NCBI RefSeq assembly: GCF_002192695.1
Contig: NZ_MTLG01000104.1
Coordinates: forward strand, 1-64,000
Reading direction: 5' to 3'
DNA length: 64,000 nt
Source: Achromobacter xylosoxidans
Lineage (GTDB): Bacteria > Pseudomonadota > Gammaproteobacteria > Burkholderiales > Burkholderiaceae_B
Within the stretch, counting starts at the first letter, position 1. Each line of letters starts with the position of its first letter. This document shows, piece by piece, positions 24,314-32,760 of the stretch. Under the pieces are notes generated by a model. It saw only the letters and a program-made list of their open reading frames with translations, was not told the origin of the DNA and did not search any database. The translations under genes were made by a program, and so were the position numbers.

Positions 24314-25096
24314 TTATTGCGCCGACAGGTCCGTGCCGAAATACTTGACCGAGATGGTCTTGTAGGTGCCGTCCGCCTTGATGTCGGCCAGCGCCTTGTT
24401 GATGGCGGCCTGCAGCTCGGGGTTGCCCTTGCGGATCAGCACGCCCGAATTGCTGAATTCGGCGGTCTTGTCGGTGGCGGCGATCTTTACCTTGGCATTG
24501 GGCTTCTGCTTCTTGAAGTCCAGGAACGACAGGTTGTCGTTCACCGTGGCCTCGACCCGGCCCGAGGTCAGCAGGTCGATGGCTTCATTGAAGCCCTGCA
24601 CCGCGATCACTTCCGCGCCGTGCTTCTGCGCCAGCTTGCCGAAGTTGCTGGTCAGCGTGTTGGCGGACTTCTTGCCCTTCAGGTCGTCGAAGGACTTGAT
24701 GCTGGTGTTGTCGTCACGCACGATCAGCACGGCGGCCGACGAGATGTAGGGATCCGAGAAATCGTACTTGGCGCGGCGCGCGTCGGTGATGCCGACCTGG
24801 TTGATCACGGCGTCGTAGCGCTTGGCGTCCAGGCCGGCGATCAGGCCGTCCCATTTGCCTTCGACGAATTGCGCCTTGACGCCCAGGCGTTCGGCGATGG
24901 CGCGGCCGATGTCCACGTCAAACCCGGTAAGCTGGCCGGATGCGTCGTGGAAAGTGAAGGGGGCGTAGGTGCCTTCGGTGCCGATCTTGAACACGCCGGC
25001 GGATTTGATCTGGTCCAGTCCGGATTGGGCATGGGCCGCGGACAAGGCGGCGACCTGGACGAGGCCGGCGACGAACAGCGTACGGAAGAGTTTCAT
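24314..25096 (-). CDS. Periplasmic amino-acid (probably cystine) binding protein
   Basis: This is a 260-residue type II binding protein with a signal peptide (MKLFRTLFVAGLVQVAALSAAHAQ). It matches the FliY/TcyJ cystine group: KIGTEGTYAPFTFHD, GFDVDIGRAIAERLG, KWDGLIAGLDAKRYDAVINQVGI and KYDFSDPYI. It is the first gene of the operon. The leader upstream can form two alternative hairpins, one of which pairs with the GGAG ribosome site. Other polar amino acids cannot be excluded. Confidence 0.87.
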   Translation of the reverse strand: MKLFRTLFVAGLVQVAALSAAHAQSGLDQIKSAGVFKIGTEGTYAPFTFHDASGQLTGFDVDIGRAIAERLGVKAQFVEGKWDGLIAGLDAKRYDAVINQVGITDARRAKYDFSDPYISSAAVLIVRDDNTSIKSFDDLKGKKSANTLTSNFGKLAQKHGAEVIAVQGFNEAIDLLTSGRVEATVNDNLSFLDFKKQKPNAKVKIAATDKTAEFSNSGVLIRKGNPELQAAINKALADIKADGTYKTISVKYFGTDLSAQ

Positions 25097-25102
25097 GGCG
25101 GT

Positions 25103-25142
25103 GCTCCACGGATGGCAGATATCTCGGTGGAGAGCATCCGTG
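25103..25142 (-). promoter_or_regulatory. Leader with two mutually exclusive hairpins before the cystine-type operon
   Basis: CTCCAC at 25104-25109 pairs with GTGGAG at 25127-25132, and CACGGATG at 25107-25114 pairs with CATCCGTG at 25135-25142. The two stems share bases and cannot form together. On the mRNA the first stem would pair with the GTGGAG that serves as ribosome site for the ATG at 25096. Confidence 0.4.
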
Positions 25143-25290
25143 CCTGCAATGCCCTCCGGCGTAGCCGCACTCTAACAACGCGTCTATTTTTCCACAAAGC
25201 ATAAGGAATAGTAAAAATATAGCTGCAAGTCATATGGCGATACCCATGCCCTGGCGCGAAACTGCCGGGGTTCATCCAGGCAGGACTTCG

Positions 25291-26376
25291 ATGGAGATCG
25301 GTGTGGAACAGCAATGGAACAGGCGGGCTTTCATGATGGCGGCCGCTGGCGCGGCAGCAGCAAGTGCAATGCCCGCCCAGGCCGCGGACGGTACGCGGCT
25401 GATGCCGGGCAGCGGCAGCATCACGCAGGTGGCGGGCTTGCGGGTGGGGCACTACACCGATACGCGCCGGCCCACGGGCTGTACGGTCATCATCGCCGAG
25501 GCCGGCGCGACCGCCGGGGTCGACGTGCGCGGCGCGGCGCCGGGCACGCGCGAGACCGACCTGCTCAATCCCGTCAACATGGTGGAGAAAGTGCATGCCG
25601 TGGTGCTGTCCGGCGGCAGCGCCTTCGGCCTGGATGCGGCCTCGGGCGTCATGCGCTATCTGGAGGAAAAGAAGATCGGCTTCGACGTGGGCGTGGCGCA
25701 CGTGCCCATCGTGCCTTCGGCCATCCTGTTCGACCTGGGCGTGGGCGACGCCTCGATCCGCCCGGACGCGGCCGCGGGCTACCAGGCCTGCAAGTCGGCC
25801 ACGGACGCCGCGCCGCAGGAGGGCAACGTGGGCGCGGGCGCGGGCGCGACGGTGGGCAAGCTGTACGGCCCCAAGCGCGCCATGAAGGGCGGCATCGGCA
25901 GCGCCTCGCTGACCGTGGCGGGCGTGACGGTGGGCGCCATCGTCGCGGTCAACGCGGTGGGCGACGTGGTGGACCCGGCCACGGGGCGCATCCTGGCCGG
26001 CGCGCGCACCGCGGACGGCAAGATGCTGCTGGACACCCGCGCCGCGATCCTGGCGGGCGACCTGCCCAAGTCCATGCGCCCGGGCACCGCCACCACCATA
26101 GGGCTGGTTGCCACCGACGCCAAGCTCACCAAGGCGCAGGCGCAGAAGATCGCCGGCATGGCGCACGATGGCCTGGCCCGCACCATCAATCCCATCCACA
26201 CCATGCTGGACGGCGACACCATTTTCGCGCTGGGCACGGGCACGTCCGGCAAGCCGGGCAACGTCATGCTGCTGGGCGTGATGGCGGCCGAGGCGATGGC
26301 GATCGCCGTGCAGCGCGCCATTCTTTCGGCGCGCGCGCTGGAAGGCTATCCGGCGGCGGTGGATTTCGTCGCCTGA
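25291..26376 (+). CDS. P1 family (DmpA-like) peptidase with Tat signal
   Basis: This is a 361-residue protein of the P1/DmpA aminopeptidase family (N-terminal nucleophile hydrolases that self-cleave). The start at 25291 has AGGA 6 bases upstream and gives a twin-arginine-like signal (WNRRAFMMAAAGAAAASAMPAQA). Family landmarks are AGLRVGHYTD, VVLSGGSAFGLDAA, EGNVGAGAGATVGK and GGIGSAS. The self-cleavage region reads ATTIGLVATDA near residue 267, with Thr as the likely nucleophile. Known members release N-terminal amino acids or D-/beta-amino acids. It is divergent from the cystine-type transporter. Confidence 0.88.
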   Translation: MEIGVEQQWNRRAFMMAAAGAAAASAMPAQAADGTRLMPGSGSITQVAGLRVGHYTDTRRPTGCTVIIAEAGATAGVDVRGAAPGTRETDLLNPVNMVEKVHAVVLSGGSAFGLDAASGVMRYLEEKKIGFDVGVAHVPIVPSAILFDLGVGDASIRPDAAAGYQACKSATDAAPQEGNVGAGAGATVGKLYGPKRAMKGGIGSASLTVAGVTVGAIVAVNAVGDVVDPATGRILAGARTADGKMLLDTRAAILAGDLPKSMRPGTATTIGLVATDAKLTKAQAQKIAGMAHDGLARTINPIHTMLDGDTIFALGTGTSGKPGNVMLLGVMAAEAMAIAVQRAILSARALEGYPAAVDFVA

Positions 26377-26461
26377 AGGCTGCGCGTCCTGACCTTCGCC
26401 TGTCACACAAGGGCGCCATCATGGGGGGCGCCGGCGCGTGGCTGGCGGGCGGAGGGCGTGC

Positions 26462-27091
26462 ATGTACAAGGGCGAACGATTCAACGGCGCGACCCACCTG
26501 GCCGGCCTGGCGCTGGCCGTGGCCGCTTCGGGCGCCCTGATCGCCCGCGCCGCCGAACTCAAGGTGGACACGCGGCAGGTCGTCGCCTGCGCCGTGTTCG
26601 CCGCGTCGATGATTGCCGTCTATGCCTCTTCGGTGCTGTTCCATTGTTCGCGCGGCCGCCGCAAGGCCTGGTGGGCCAAGGCCGACCATTGCGCGATCTA
26701 CCTGCTGATCGCCGGCACCTACACGCCGCTGGCCTACGGGCCGGTGGAGCATGGCTGGGGCGCGGCCATGGGTGTGGCGATCTGGGTGCTGGCGGCGGTC
26801 GGCATCAGCCGCGAGCTGTGGTGGGCGCGCGGCGCGGCGCCGGCCCTGCCGCTGTATCTGGCCATGGGCTGGCTGGGCGTGATGTTCGCCGCGCCGATCG
26901 CGGGCGCCTTGTCCGCGGCCGGACTGGCCTGGCTGCTGGCGGGCGCGGCCATCTATACCGCCGGCACGCTGTTCTACGCCAACGACCAGCGCTGGCCGCA
27001 CGCCCACGGCATCTGGCACCTGTTCGTCATGGGCGGCACGGCCTGCCATTTCGTGACCGTGTTCGGCTTCCTGAGGCTGAGCCCGGCCTGA
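26462..27091 (+). CDS. TrhA / hemolysin III family membrane protein
   Basis: This is a 209-residue protein with seven predicted helices. The family landmarks are GERFNGATHLAGLALA, SVLFHCS, DHCAIYLLIAGTYTPL and the C-terminal HGIWHLFVMGGTACHF, whose His and the early Ser/His/Asp form the metal-site pattern of the PAQR/CREST superfamily. The name hemolysin III is historical; family members affect membrane lipid homeostasis. GGAGGG lies 6 bases before the ATG. It appears monocistronic. Confidence 0.93.
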   Translation: MYKGERFNGATHLAGLALAVAASGALIARAAELKVDTRQVVACAVFAASMIAVYASSVLFHCSRGRRKAWWAKADHCAIYLLIAGTYTPLAYGPVEHGWGAAMGVAIWVLAAVGISRELWWARGAAPALPLYLAMGWLGVMFAAPIAGALSAAGLAWLLAGAAIYTAGTLFYANDQRWPHAHGIWHLFVMGGTACHFVTVFGFLRLSPA

Positions 27092-27110
27092 GCGGGGTTT
27101 CAGCGGGACG

Positions 27111-27584
27111 CTAGCGCCAGCTTGCCAGCGGCAGCATGCCGCCGCGGTTCTTCACTTTGCGCATGACGATATGCGAGGACAGGTTCCGTACGCCCGGGAT
27201 CTTGCTGAGCTTGTCTTCGACGAACTGCGAGAACGCCTTCAGATTGCGCGTGCACACCGTCAGGATGTAGTTGGAGGCGCCCGTCACGATGCTGGCCTCG
27301 GTGATCTCGTCATGCAGGGCGATGCCGGCCAGGAATTCCTCGTGCCAGCCCGGACGCGACTGGTCCAGCGACACATGGACGATGGCCTCCAGCTCGAAAC
27401 CCAGCTTTTCCGCGTCCAGCACGGCGCGATAGTTGCGGATCAGTCCGCTTTCTTCCAGCGCGCGCACCCGCCGCAGGCAGGCCGAAGGCGACAGCGCCAC
27501 CTGCTCGGCCAGGTCCTGGTTGCTGAGGTGGCCGTCTTCCTGCAGCCGGTAAAGAATGCGCTGGTCTATGGCGTCGATCTGCAT
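27111..27584 (-). CDS. kynR: Lrp/AsnC regulator of kynurenine catabolism
   Basis: This is a 157-residue regulator with a winged helix (LSNQDLAEQVALSPSACLRRVRALEESGLI) and a C-terminal RAM ligand domain (GWHEEFLAGIALHDEITEASIVTGASNYILTV, residues 75-105). It is divergent from kynU with 138 bp between starts, the arrangement of the kynurenine-responsive KynR of Pseudomonas. A direct repeat in that gap is a plausible binding site. It is convergent with the TrhA gene. Confidence 0.87.
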   Translation of the reverse strand: MQIDAIDQRILYRLQEDGHLSNQDLAEQVALSPSACLRRVRALEESGLIRNYRAVLDAEKLGFELEAIVHVSLDQSRPGWHEEFLAGIALHDEITEASIVTGASNYILTVCTRNLKAFSQFVEDKLSKIPGVRNLSSHIVMRKVKNRGGMLPLASWR

Positions 27585-27586
27585 GG

Positions 27587-27634
27587 TGCAATCAAATTCC
27601 GAAAATATTGATTATGTGCAATCCAATGCGGAAA
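27587..27634. promoter_or_regulatory. Direct-repeat operator between kynR and kynU
   Basis: TGCAATCAAATTCCGAAA at 27587-27604 recurs as TGCAATCCAATGCGGAAA at 27617-27634. The spacing is exactly 30 bp, near three helical turns, with 15 of 18 bases identical. Lrp-type octamers favour such phased sites. The first copy abuts the kynR start codon, which suggests autoregulation. Confidence 0.65.
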
Positions 27635-27722
27635 CATAGGGTATTCCGCGCCTGATTTTGCAATTTATCAGCCCGATCGCGCTGATAGTATGTATCCAGA
27701 ATATAGCCCTTTGGAGCAGAAA

Positions 27723-28973
27723 ATGAACACCCGCGACGCCTGCGTCAACGCCGACCGCCTGGACCCCCTGGCGCCCCTCAAAGACCGTTTCGACCTGCCG
27801 CCGGGCGTCCTCTACCTGGACGGCAATTCCTTGGGCGTGATGCCCAAGGCCGCCGCCGCCCGCGCCGCCGCCGTGATCGGCCAGGAATGGGGCTCGGGCC
27901 TGATCCGCAGCTGGAACACCGCCGGCTGGTTCGAACTGCCCGCCCGCCTGGGCGACAAGCTGGGCCGCCTGCTGGGCGCGCGCGAAGGCGAGCTGGTCGT
28001 GACCGACACGACCTCGCTGAACATCTTCAAGGCGCTGGCCGCCGCCCTGCGCATCCAGCAGCACCAGCACCCCAAGCGCCGCGTCATCCTGTCCGAGCGC
28101 GACAACTTCCCCACCGATCTCTACATGATCCAGGGCATGATCGACCTGCTGCAGCAGGGCTACGAAATGCGCCTGATCGACGACGAACTGCCGCTGGAAA
28201 AGGCGCTGGACGAGTCCGTGGCGGTGATGCTGCTGTCGCACGTGAATTACCGCAGCGGCCAGATGCACGACATGGCCGCCGTGACCGCGCTGGCGCATGA
28301 GCGCGGCGCGCTGGCCATCTGGGACCTGGCGCACGCCGCGGGCGCGGTGCCGGTGGACCTGAACGGCGCCGACACCGACTTCGCCGTGGGTTGCACCTAT
28401 AAATACCTGAATGGCGGCCCCGGTTCGCCCGCCTTCATCTGGGTGGCGCCGCGCCACACCAAGGACTTCTGGCAGCCGCTGTCCGGCTGGTGGGGCCACA
28501 CGCGGCCGTTCGACATGGCCGTGGCCTACGAGCCGGCCGGCGGCGTGCGCCGCTATCTGTGCGGCACCCAGCCCATCGTGTCGCTGTCGCTGGTGGAATG
28601 CGGCCTGGACGTGGCGCATGCCGCCGACATGGCCGAGGTGCGCAAGAAATCGCTGGCCCTGGGCGACCTGTTCATCGCGCTGGTCGAAGAACGTTGCGCC
28701 GGCCATCCGCTTACGCTGGTGACGCCGCGCAAGCATGCCGACCGCGGCAGCCATGTCAGCTTCCGCCATCCCAACGGCTTCGAGGTGATGCAGGCGCTGA
28801 TCGCGCGCGGCGTGATCGGCGACTACCGCGAGCCCGAGGTGCTGCGCTTCGGCCTGACGCCGCTGTACTTCGGCTATGCCGACGTCTGGGACGCCGTCGA
28901 CATCCTGACGGACGTGCTGGACACGCGTTCCTGGGACAAGCCGGAATTCAAGCATCGCGCCGCCGTGACCTGA
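27723..28973 (+). CDS. kynU: Kynureninase
   Basis: This is a 416-residue PLP enzyme that cleaves kynurenine to anthranilate and alanine (also 3-hydroxykynurenine). The landmarks are [12 protein letters not shown], the [11 protein letters not shown] segment, [15 protein letters not shown] and the PLP-lysine motif [15 protein letters not shown] lies 6 bases before the ATG. The other tryptophan-to-anthranilate genes kynA and kynB are not adjacent; an amino-acid permease follows instead. Confidence 0.95.
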   Translation: MNTRDACVNADRLDPLAPLKDRFDLPPGVLYLDGNSLGVMPKAAAARAAAVIGQEWGSGLIRSWNTAGWFELPARLGDKLGRLLGAREGELVVTDTTSLNIFKALAAALRIQQHQHPKRRVILSERDNFPTDLYMIQGMIDLLQQGYEMRLIDDELPLEKALDESVAVMLLSHVNYRSGQMHDMAAVTALAHERGALAIWDLAHAAGAVPVDLNGADTDFAVGCTYKYLNGGPGSPAFIWVAPRHTKDFWQPLSGWWGHTRPFDMAVAYEPAGGVRRYLCGTQPIVSLSLVECGLDVAHAADMAEVRKKSLALGDLFIALVEERCAGHPLTLVTPRKHADRGSHVSFRHPNGFEVMQALIARGVIGDYREPEVLRFGLTPLYFGYADVWDAVDILTDVLDTRSWDKPEFKHRAAVT

Positions 28974-29050
28974 GCGCCGCAACACAACCCCATTGCGCGG
29001 GCCAAACCGGCCCTACATCCATAAAGAGAGCGCAGGACCTGGAGGAGACA

Positions 29051-30457
29051 ATGCAACAACAAAAAGGATTCGGCCAGATCGCCGAACGCGAGCAAGGCCT
29101 GAAGCGGCGGCTGACGTCGGGGCAGATGAGCATGATTGCCATCGGCGGCGCCATCGGCACGGGCCTGTTCCTGGGCAGCAAGTTCGCCATCGGCTTTGCC
29201 GGACCCAGCGTGATCATCAGCTACGCCATCGGCGGCCTGATCACGCTGCTGCTGATGGGATGCCTGGCGGAAATGACGGTGGCGCATTCCACCTCGGGCT
29301 CGTTCGGCGCCTATGCCGAGCACTACGTCGGCCCGCTGGCGGGCTTTCTGGTGCGCTATGCGTACTGGTCCTGCGTGGTGCTGGCGGTAGGCACCGAGGT
29401 CACGGCCGTGGCGGAATACATGAAATTCTGGTTCCCGGACGTGCCCGGCTGGCAGTGGGTCTGCCTGTTCTCGGCGGCGCTGATCTTCATCAACGCCATG
29501 AGCGTCAAGACCTTCGGCACGGTCGAATACTGGTTCTCCACGATCAAGATCACCGCCATCGTGGCCTTCATCATCCTGGGCGCCTACGTGGTCTGGGGCA
29601 ATCCGCAGTACGGCACGGCGCTGTACACCTCGCACGGCGGGTTCTTCCCGAATGGCGTCTGGGGCATGTGGATCGCCGTGGTCATCTCGATCTTCAGCTA
29701 CCTCAGCGTGGAGATGATCGCGGTGGCGGCGGGCGAGGCCGAAGACCCCGAGCGCGCGGTCAAGCAGGCGTTCCGCGCCACCATCGTCCGGCTGGTGGTG
29801 TTCTACCTGCTGACGCTGGCGCTGATCCTGGCCATCGTGCCCTGGGACGAGGCCGGCAAGGGCGGCAGTCCCTTCGTCAAGGTGATGCAGGCGCTCGAGA
29901 TTCCGGGCGCGGCGGGCGTCATCAACTTCATCGTGCTGGTGGCGGCGCTGTCGGCTATGAACAGCCAGCTGTACATCACCACGCGCATGATGTTCAGCCT
30001 GTCGCGCGCCGGCCATGCGCCGTCCGCGTTCGGCAAACTGACCCGCAACGGCACGCCCTTGAACGCGCTGCTGCTGTCGACCAGCGGCATCGCCATCGCG
30101 GCGGTGTTGAACGTGCTGTACCCCGAGACCTCGTTCACGCTGATGATGGCGATTTCGATGTTCGGCGCGTTGTTCACCTGGATGATGATCTTCGTGACCC
30201 ACTACTGCTTTCGGCGCCGCTGGGCGCGCGAAGGCGGCGGCAAGCTGTCGTTCCGCATGCCGGGCTTTCCGGTGCTGACCCTGCTGGGCGCGGGCGCGAT
30301 GCTGGCCATCCTGGCCACCACCTACTTCACCAGCGTCTTCAAGATGACGCTGGTGTTCGGTGTGCCGTTCCTGCTGGTGCTGGCCGTGCTGTACCAGCTG
30401 CTGTTCCGCCGCCGCGGCGAAAGCGTGGCGCTGACCCCGCGCGATCAGCGTTCCTGA
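29051..30457 (+). CDS. AAT-family amino-acid permease
   Basis: This is a 468-residue inner-membrane transporter with 12 helices. It has the APC/AAT opening (RRLTSGQMSMIAIGGAIGTGLFLGS) and GEAEDPERAVKQAFRATIVRL. GGAGGAG precedes the ATG. It lies 77 bp after kynU and is probably co-transcribed, so import of kynurenine, tryptophan or the released alanine is possible. The family alone does not settle the substrate. Confidence 0.9.
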   Translation: MQQQKGFGQIAEREQGLKRRLTSGQMSMIAIGGAIGTGLFLGSKFAIGFAGPSVIISYAIGGLITLLLMGCLAEMTVAHSTSGSFGAYAEHYVGPLAGFLVRYAYWSCVVLAVGTEVTAVAEYMKFWFPDVPGWQWVCLFSAALIFINAMSVKTFGTVEYWFSTIKITAIVAFIILGAYVVWGNPQYGTALYTSHGGFFPNGVWGMWIAVVISIFSYLSVEMIAVAAGEAEDPERAVKQAFRATIVRLVVFYLLTLALILAIVPWDEAGKGGSPFVKVMQALEIPGAAGVINFIVLVAALSAMNSQLYITTRMMFSLSRAGHAPSAFGKLTRNGTPLNALLLSTSGIAIAAVLNVLYPETSFTLMMAISMFGALFTWMMIFVTHYCFRRRWAREGGGKLSFRMPGFPVLTLLGAGAMLAILATTYFTSVFKMTLVFGVPFLLVLAVLYQLLFRRRGESVALTPRDQRS

Positions 30458-30481
30458 TACTGCAGCGCGCCCGGTTCAGCC

Positions 30482-30511
30482 ACGGGCCCGAGGCCAGCGC
30501 CTCAGGCCCGT
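30482..30511. terminator. GC-rich hairpin between convergent genes
   Basis: ACGGGCC-C-GAGGC and GCCTC-A-GGCCCGT form a 12-bp stem with one mismatch and a CAGC loop. It lies between the permease stop (30457) and the stop of the leftward VOC gene (30528). It lacks a long T-run, so termination strength is uncertain. Confidence 0.5.
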
Positions 30512-30527
30512 ATTCCATGGCCGCGCT

Positions 30528-30941
30528 TCAAGCGCTGGCCATGGCGGGCGCCGGTTGCTGCTCGGCCTGTTCCTGCGGCGCCGGCGCGAACACGCGCAGC
30601 CGGTGTCCATCGGGGTCCAGCGCCACGAAGGTCCGGCCGAAGTCCATGTCGGTGGGCGCCTGCAGGATGGGCAGGCCGCGCAGGCTCCAGTCCAGGTGGC
30701 GGCGGTCCAGCGCTTGCGCGTCGGGTACGGTGAAGGCGAGCTCGGTCGCGCCGCCGCGGCCGGCGGCGGCAGGCTCCACGGTATAGCGCGACCACAAGCC
30801 CAGCATCAGGCCGGAATCCAGCCTGAACAGGGCAAACGTGGGGGAGCTTTCGACGGGCGGGCGCTGCAGCAGGGCGCTGTAGAACGCGGCGCTGGCGGCG
30901 GGCTTCTCGACGTAGAAAATCACGAAATTAGTGTCTGACAT
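30528..30941 (-). CDS. VOC (glyoxalase/bleomycin-resistance fold) protein
   Basis: This is a 137-residue protein with two beta-alpha-beta-beta-beta units (NFVIFYVEKPAASAAFYSALL; ELAFTVPDAQALDRRHLDW ... TFVALDPDGHRLRVFAP). It resembles the small VOC proteins related to drug-binding and phenazine-resistance members rather than metal-dependent glyoxalase I. An operator matching that of the YafY gene lies 42-62 bp upstream of its ATG, so it is probably that regulator's target. The substrate is unknown. Confidence 0.85.
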   Translation of the reverse strand: MSDTNFVIFYVEKPAASAAFYSALLQRPPVESSPTFALFRLDSGLMLGLWSRYTVEPAAAGRGGATELAFTVPDAQALDRRHLDWSLRGLPILQAPTDMDFGRTFVALDPDGHRLRVFAPAPQEQAEQQPAPAMASA

Positions 30942-30982
30942 GATGCGCTCCAGGTGATTGACGCGCTCATCTTAGACAGGGG

Positions 30983-31003
30983 TGCTGTCAGTTTTTGGCA
31001 GTA
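30983..31003. promoter_or_regulatory. YafY-type operator before the VOC gene
   Basis: TGCTGTCA-GTTTT-TGGCAGTA: the same 8-5-8 layout as the palindrome at 31742-31762, with one change in each arm. It is placed at the promoter of the VOC gene. Confidence 0.7.
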
Positions 31004-31019
31004 GCTTTCAGCCGCGTTT

Positions 31020-31712
31020 TCAGCCGCAATTCTTGGGCGTGCGATCGATCGCGCGCCACTCCTTCAGCAGCGCATGGCGGCGCTTGGGATAGCGCTCACC
31101 GGGCGTCAGCGTGGCGATGCGGTCGGTGCGGAAATGGCGGAAATCCTGGCGCAGTTCGCACCACGCCATGACGATGCGCACGCTGTCGAAAAAACCCAGC
31201 GCGAACGGCCAGATCACCCGCGCGGAATCGGCGCCCTTGTCGTCGCGGTAGGTGATGTCGATCTTCTGTTCGCAGCGTATGGCGTGGCGGATCAGCGACA
31301 GGTCCACGCGGTCCACCACCTGCATCGCGCTGGGGCCGACCAGCAGCGGGATCGCGTCCAGCCCGTCGCGCATTTCCGCCGGCAGCACCGCGCCGATCTT
31401 GGCCAGCGCGTTGCTCGCGGCCTGCGCCAGCCGGGGGTCGGCGCGGTCCGCCACCCAGCGGGTGCCCAGCACCAGCGCCTCGATCTCCTCGGTGCTGAAC
31501 ATCAGCGGCGGCAGCATGAAACCGGGCCGCAGCACATAGCCCACACCTGGCTCGCCCTCGATCTCGGCGCCCTGCGATTGCAGGGTGGCGATGTCGCGGT
31601 ATAGCGTGCGGATGCTGACGCCGAGGTCGGCGGCCAATTGGCGGCCGCTGACGGGGCGGCGATGGCAGCGCAAGGTCTGCATCAGGCCCAGGAGGCGTTC
31701 GGTGCGGGACAT
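31020..31712 (-). CDS. YafY-family regulator with HTH and WYL domains
   Basis: This is a 230-residue regulator with an N-terminal winged helix (MSRTERLLGLMQTLRCHRRPVSGRQLAADLGVSIRTLYRDI, residues 1-41) and a C-terminal WYL-type ligand domain (DITYRDDKGADSARVIWPFALGFF). The ATG at 31712 starts at the family's usual SRTERLL. A perfect 8-bp-arm palindrome lies 30-50 bp upstream, and a near copy lies in front of the neighbouring VOC gene. The pair therefore forms a compact sensor-target unit. Confidence 0.9.
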   Translation of the reverse strand: MSRTERLLGLMQTLRCHRRPVSGRQLAADLGVSIRTLYRDIATLQSQGAEIEGEPGVGYVLRPGFMLPPLMFSTEEIEALVLGTRWVADRADPRLAQAASNALAKIGAVLPAEMRDGLDAIPLLVGPSAMQVVDRVDLSLIRHAIRCEQKIDITYRDDKGADSARVIWPFALGFFDSVRIVMAWCELRQDFRHFRTDRIATLTPGERYPKRRHALLKEWRAIDRTPKNCG

Positions 31713-31741
31713 GGGGACGGGCGGGGATGGCGGATCCATAA

Positions 31742-31762
31742 TGCTGCCACGAAATGGCAGCA
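31742..31762. promoter_or_regulatory. YafY-type operator before the regulator gene
   Basis: TGCTGCCA-CGAAA-TGGCAGCA is a perfect inverted repeat with 8-bp arms, located just upstream of the regulator start. It fits autoregulation. Confidence 0.72.
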
Positions 31763-31788
31763 GGCGGGGCCCCGTCCGCGGCGAGATG

Positions 31789-32760
31789 TCAGCCCGGCGG
31801 CAGGGCCATCAGCCAGTCGTGCACGCGCGCGGCCAGGTCCAGGCTGTTGCGGTCCATCATCAGCATGTGCGAATTGCCGGCAATGCCCAGTTCGGGCAGC
31901 GACAGCAGGGTGACGCAAGCGTGCCGCCGCGCGAAATCGCGCACCCGCTCGCGCATGCGCGGCCAGCGCGGGTCCGTATCCATGTTGTCGCCCATGAGGA
32001 TCAGCGTGGGCGTGCGATAGCCGGCGTCCAGCTGCGGGATGCTGGCCGGCTCCAGCGCCACCACGGCGCGTACCAGGTCGGGTCGGGCGGAGGCGGCGCG
32101 GATGCCGAATACGCCCGCCTGCGAATGGCAGATGACGATCATGCGGCCGACCCGCTCCAGCAAGGCCAGATAGCCGCGCAGGACGGCGGCGTCGGTATGC
32201 ACCCAGCGCGGCACCATCTGCGCGGCCAGCTCGCCGAAGGCTTGCACCGGGAACTGCGTGTTGCCATAGGCGCTGCCGGGGCCGGGGCGGGCGCCCGGGC
32301 GGCCGATGCGAAAGCGCGTGTAGCAGTCTTCCTGCGCCTGCACGATGGGGCCTTCGGGCCAGATCTCTGGAACCGGCGCGTAGCCCGAGCGGCCGCGTTC
32401 CACGGCATCGCAGAGATAGGCGTCCCAGCCGCGGCGCAGAAAGGCATGGAGCCAGCCCTGGCGGCCGTCGGGCGTGGTCTCCCAGGCCGCGCCGGTCATG
32501 CCGCCACCGTGCCAGAAGGTCAGGGGCGGGCGGCCGCTGGCCGGTTCGGCCAGGAAATACTGCGCGTACATCTGCTCGACGCGGTAGGTGCCGTTGGGGT
32601 CCAGCGCAACGGGCTGGCCGCCCTCGGCCATGACCACCTCGCGCCGCGGCAGGCCCGACAGGCTCACCTCGCGCCCGCCGACATGGAAGGCGCCCATGTC
32701 GCGCAGCCGGATCGGCGCGAGCGCGTCGGATGCGGCGCCGCCGGGTTCGTCCGCCATCAT
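31789..32760 (-). CDS. Alpha/beta hydrolase (esterase-like)
   Basis: This is a 323-residue cytoplasmic protein of the alpha/beta-hydrolase fold: oxyanion region WHGGGMTGAAWE, nucleophile Ser in ICHSQAGVFG, acid likely D in GDNMDTD, and His in GNSHMLMMD near the end. The ATG at 32760 overlaps the stop of the upstream TTT gene (ATGA). The operon pair (TTT binding protein plus hydrolase) divergent from a LysR gene suggests uptake and hydrolysis of an organic acid or ester. The substrate is unknown. Confidence 0.85.
   Translation of the reverse strand: MMADEPGGAASDALAPIRLRDMGAFHVGGREVSLSGLPRREVVMAEGGQPVALDPNGTYRVEQMYAQYFLAEPASGRPPLTFWHGGGMTGAAWETTPDGRQGWLHAFLRRGWDAYLCDAVERGRSGYAPVPEIWPEGPIVQAQEDCYTRFRIGRPGARPGPGSAYGNTQFPVQAFGELAAQMVPRWVHTDAAVLRGYLALLERVGRMIVICHSQAGVFGIRAASARPDLVRAVVALEPASIPQLDAGYRTPTLILMGDNMDTDPRWPRMRERVRDFARRHACVTLLSLPELGIAGNSHMLMMDRNSLDLAARVHDWLMALPPG

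Noticed and set aside
26462-27091. A hemolysin toxin
   Set aside because: The hemolysin III name is historical; the sequence is a seven-helix TrhA/PAQR-type membrane protein, not an exported toxin.
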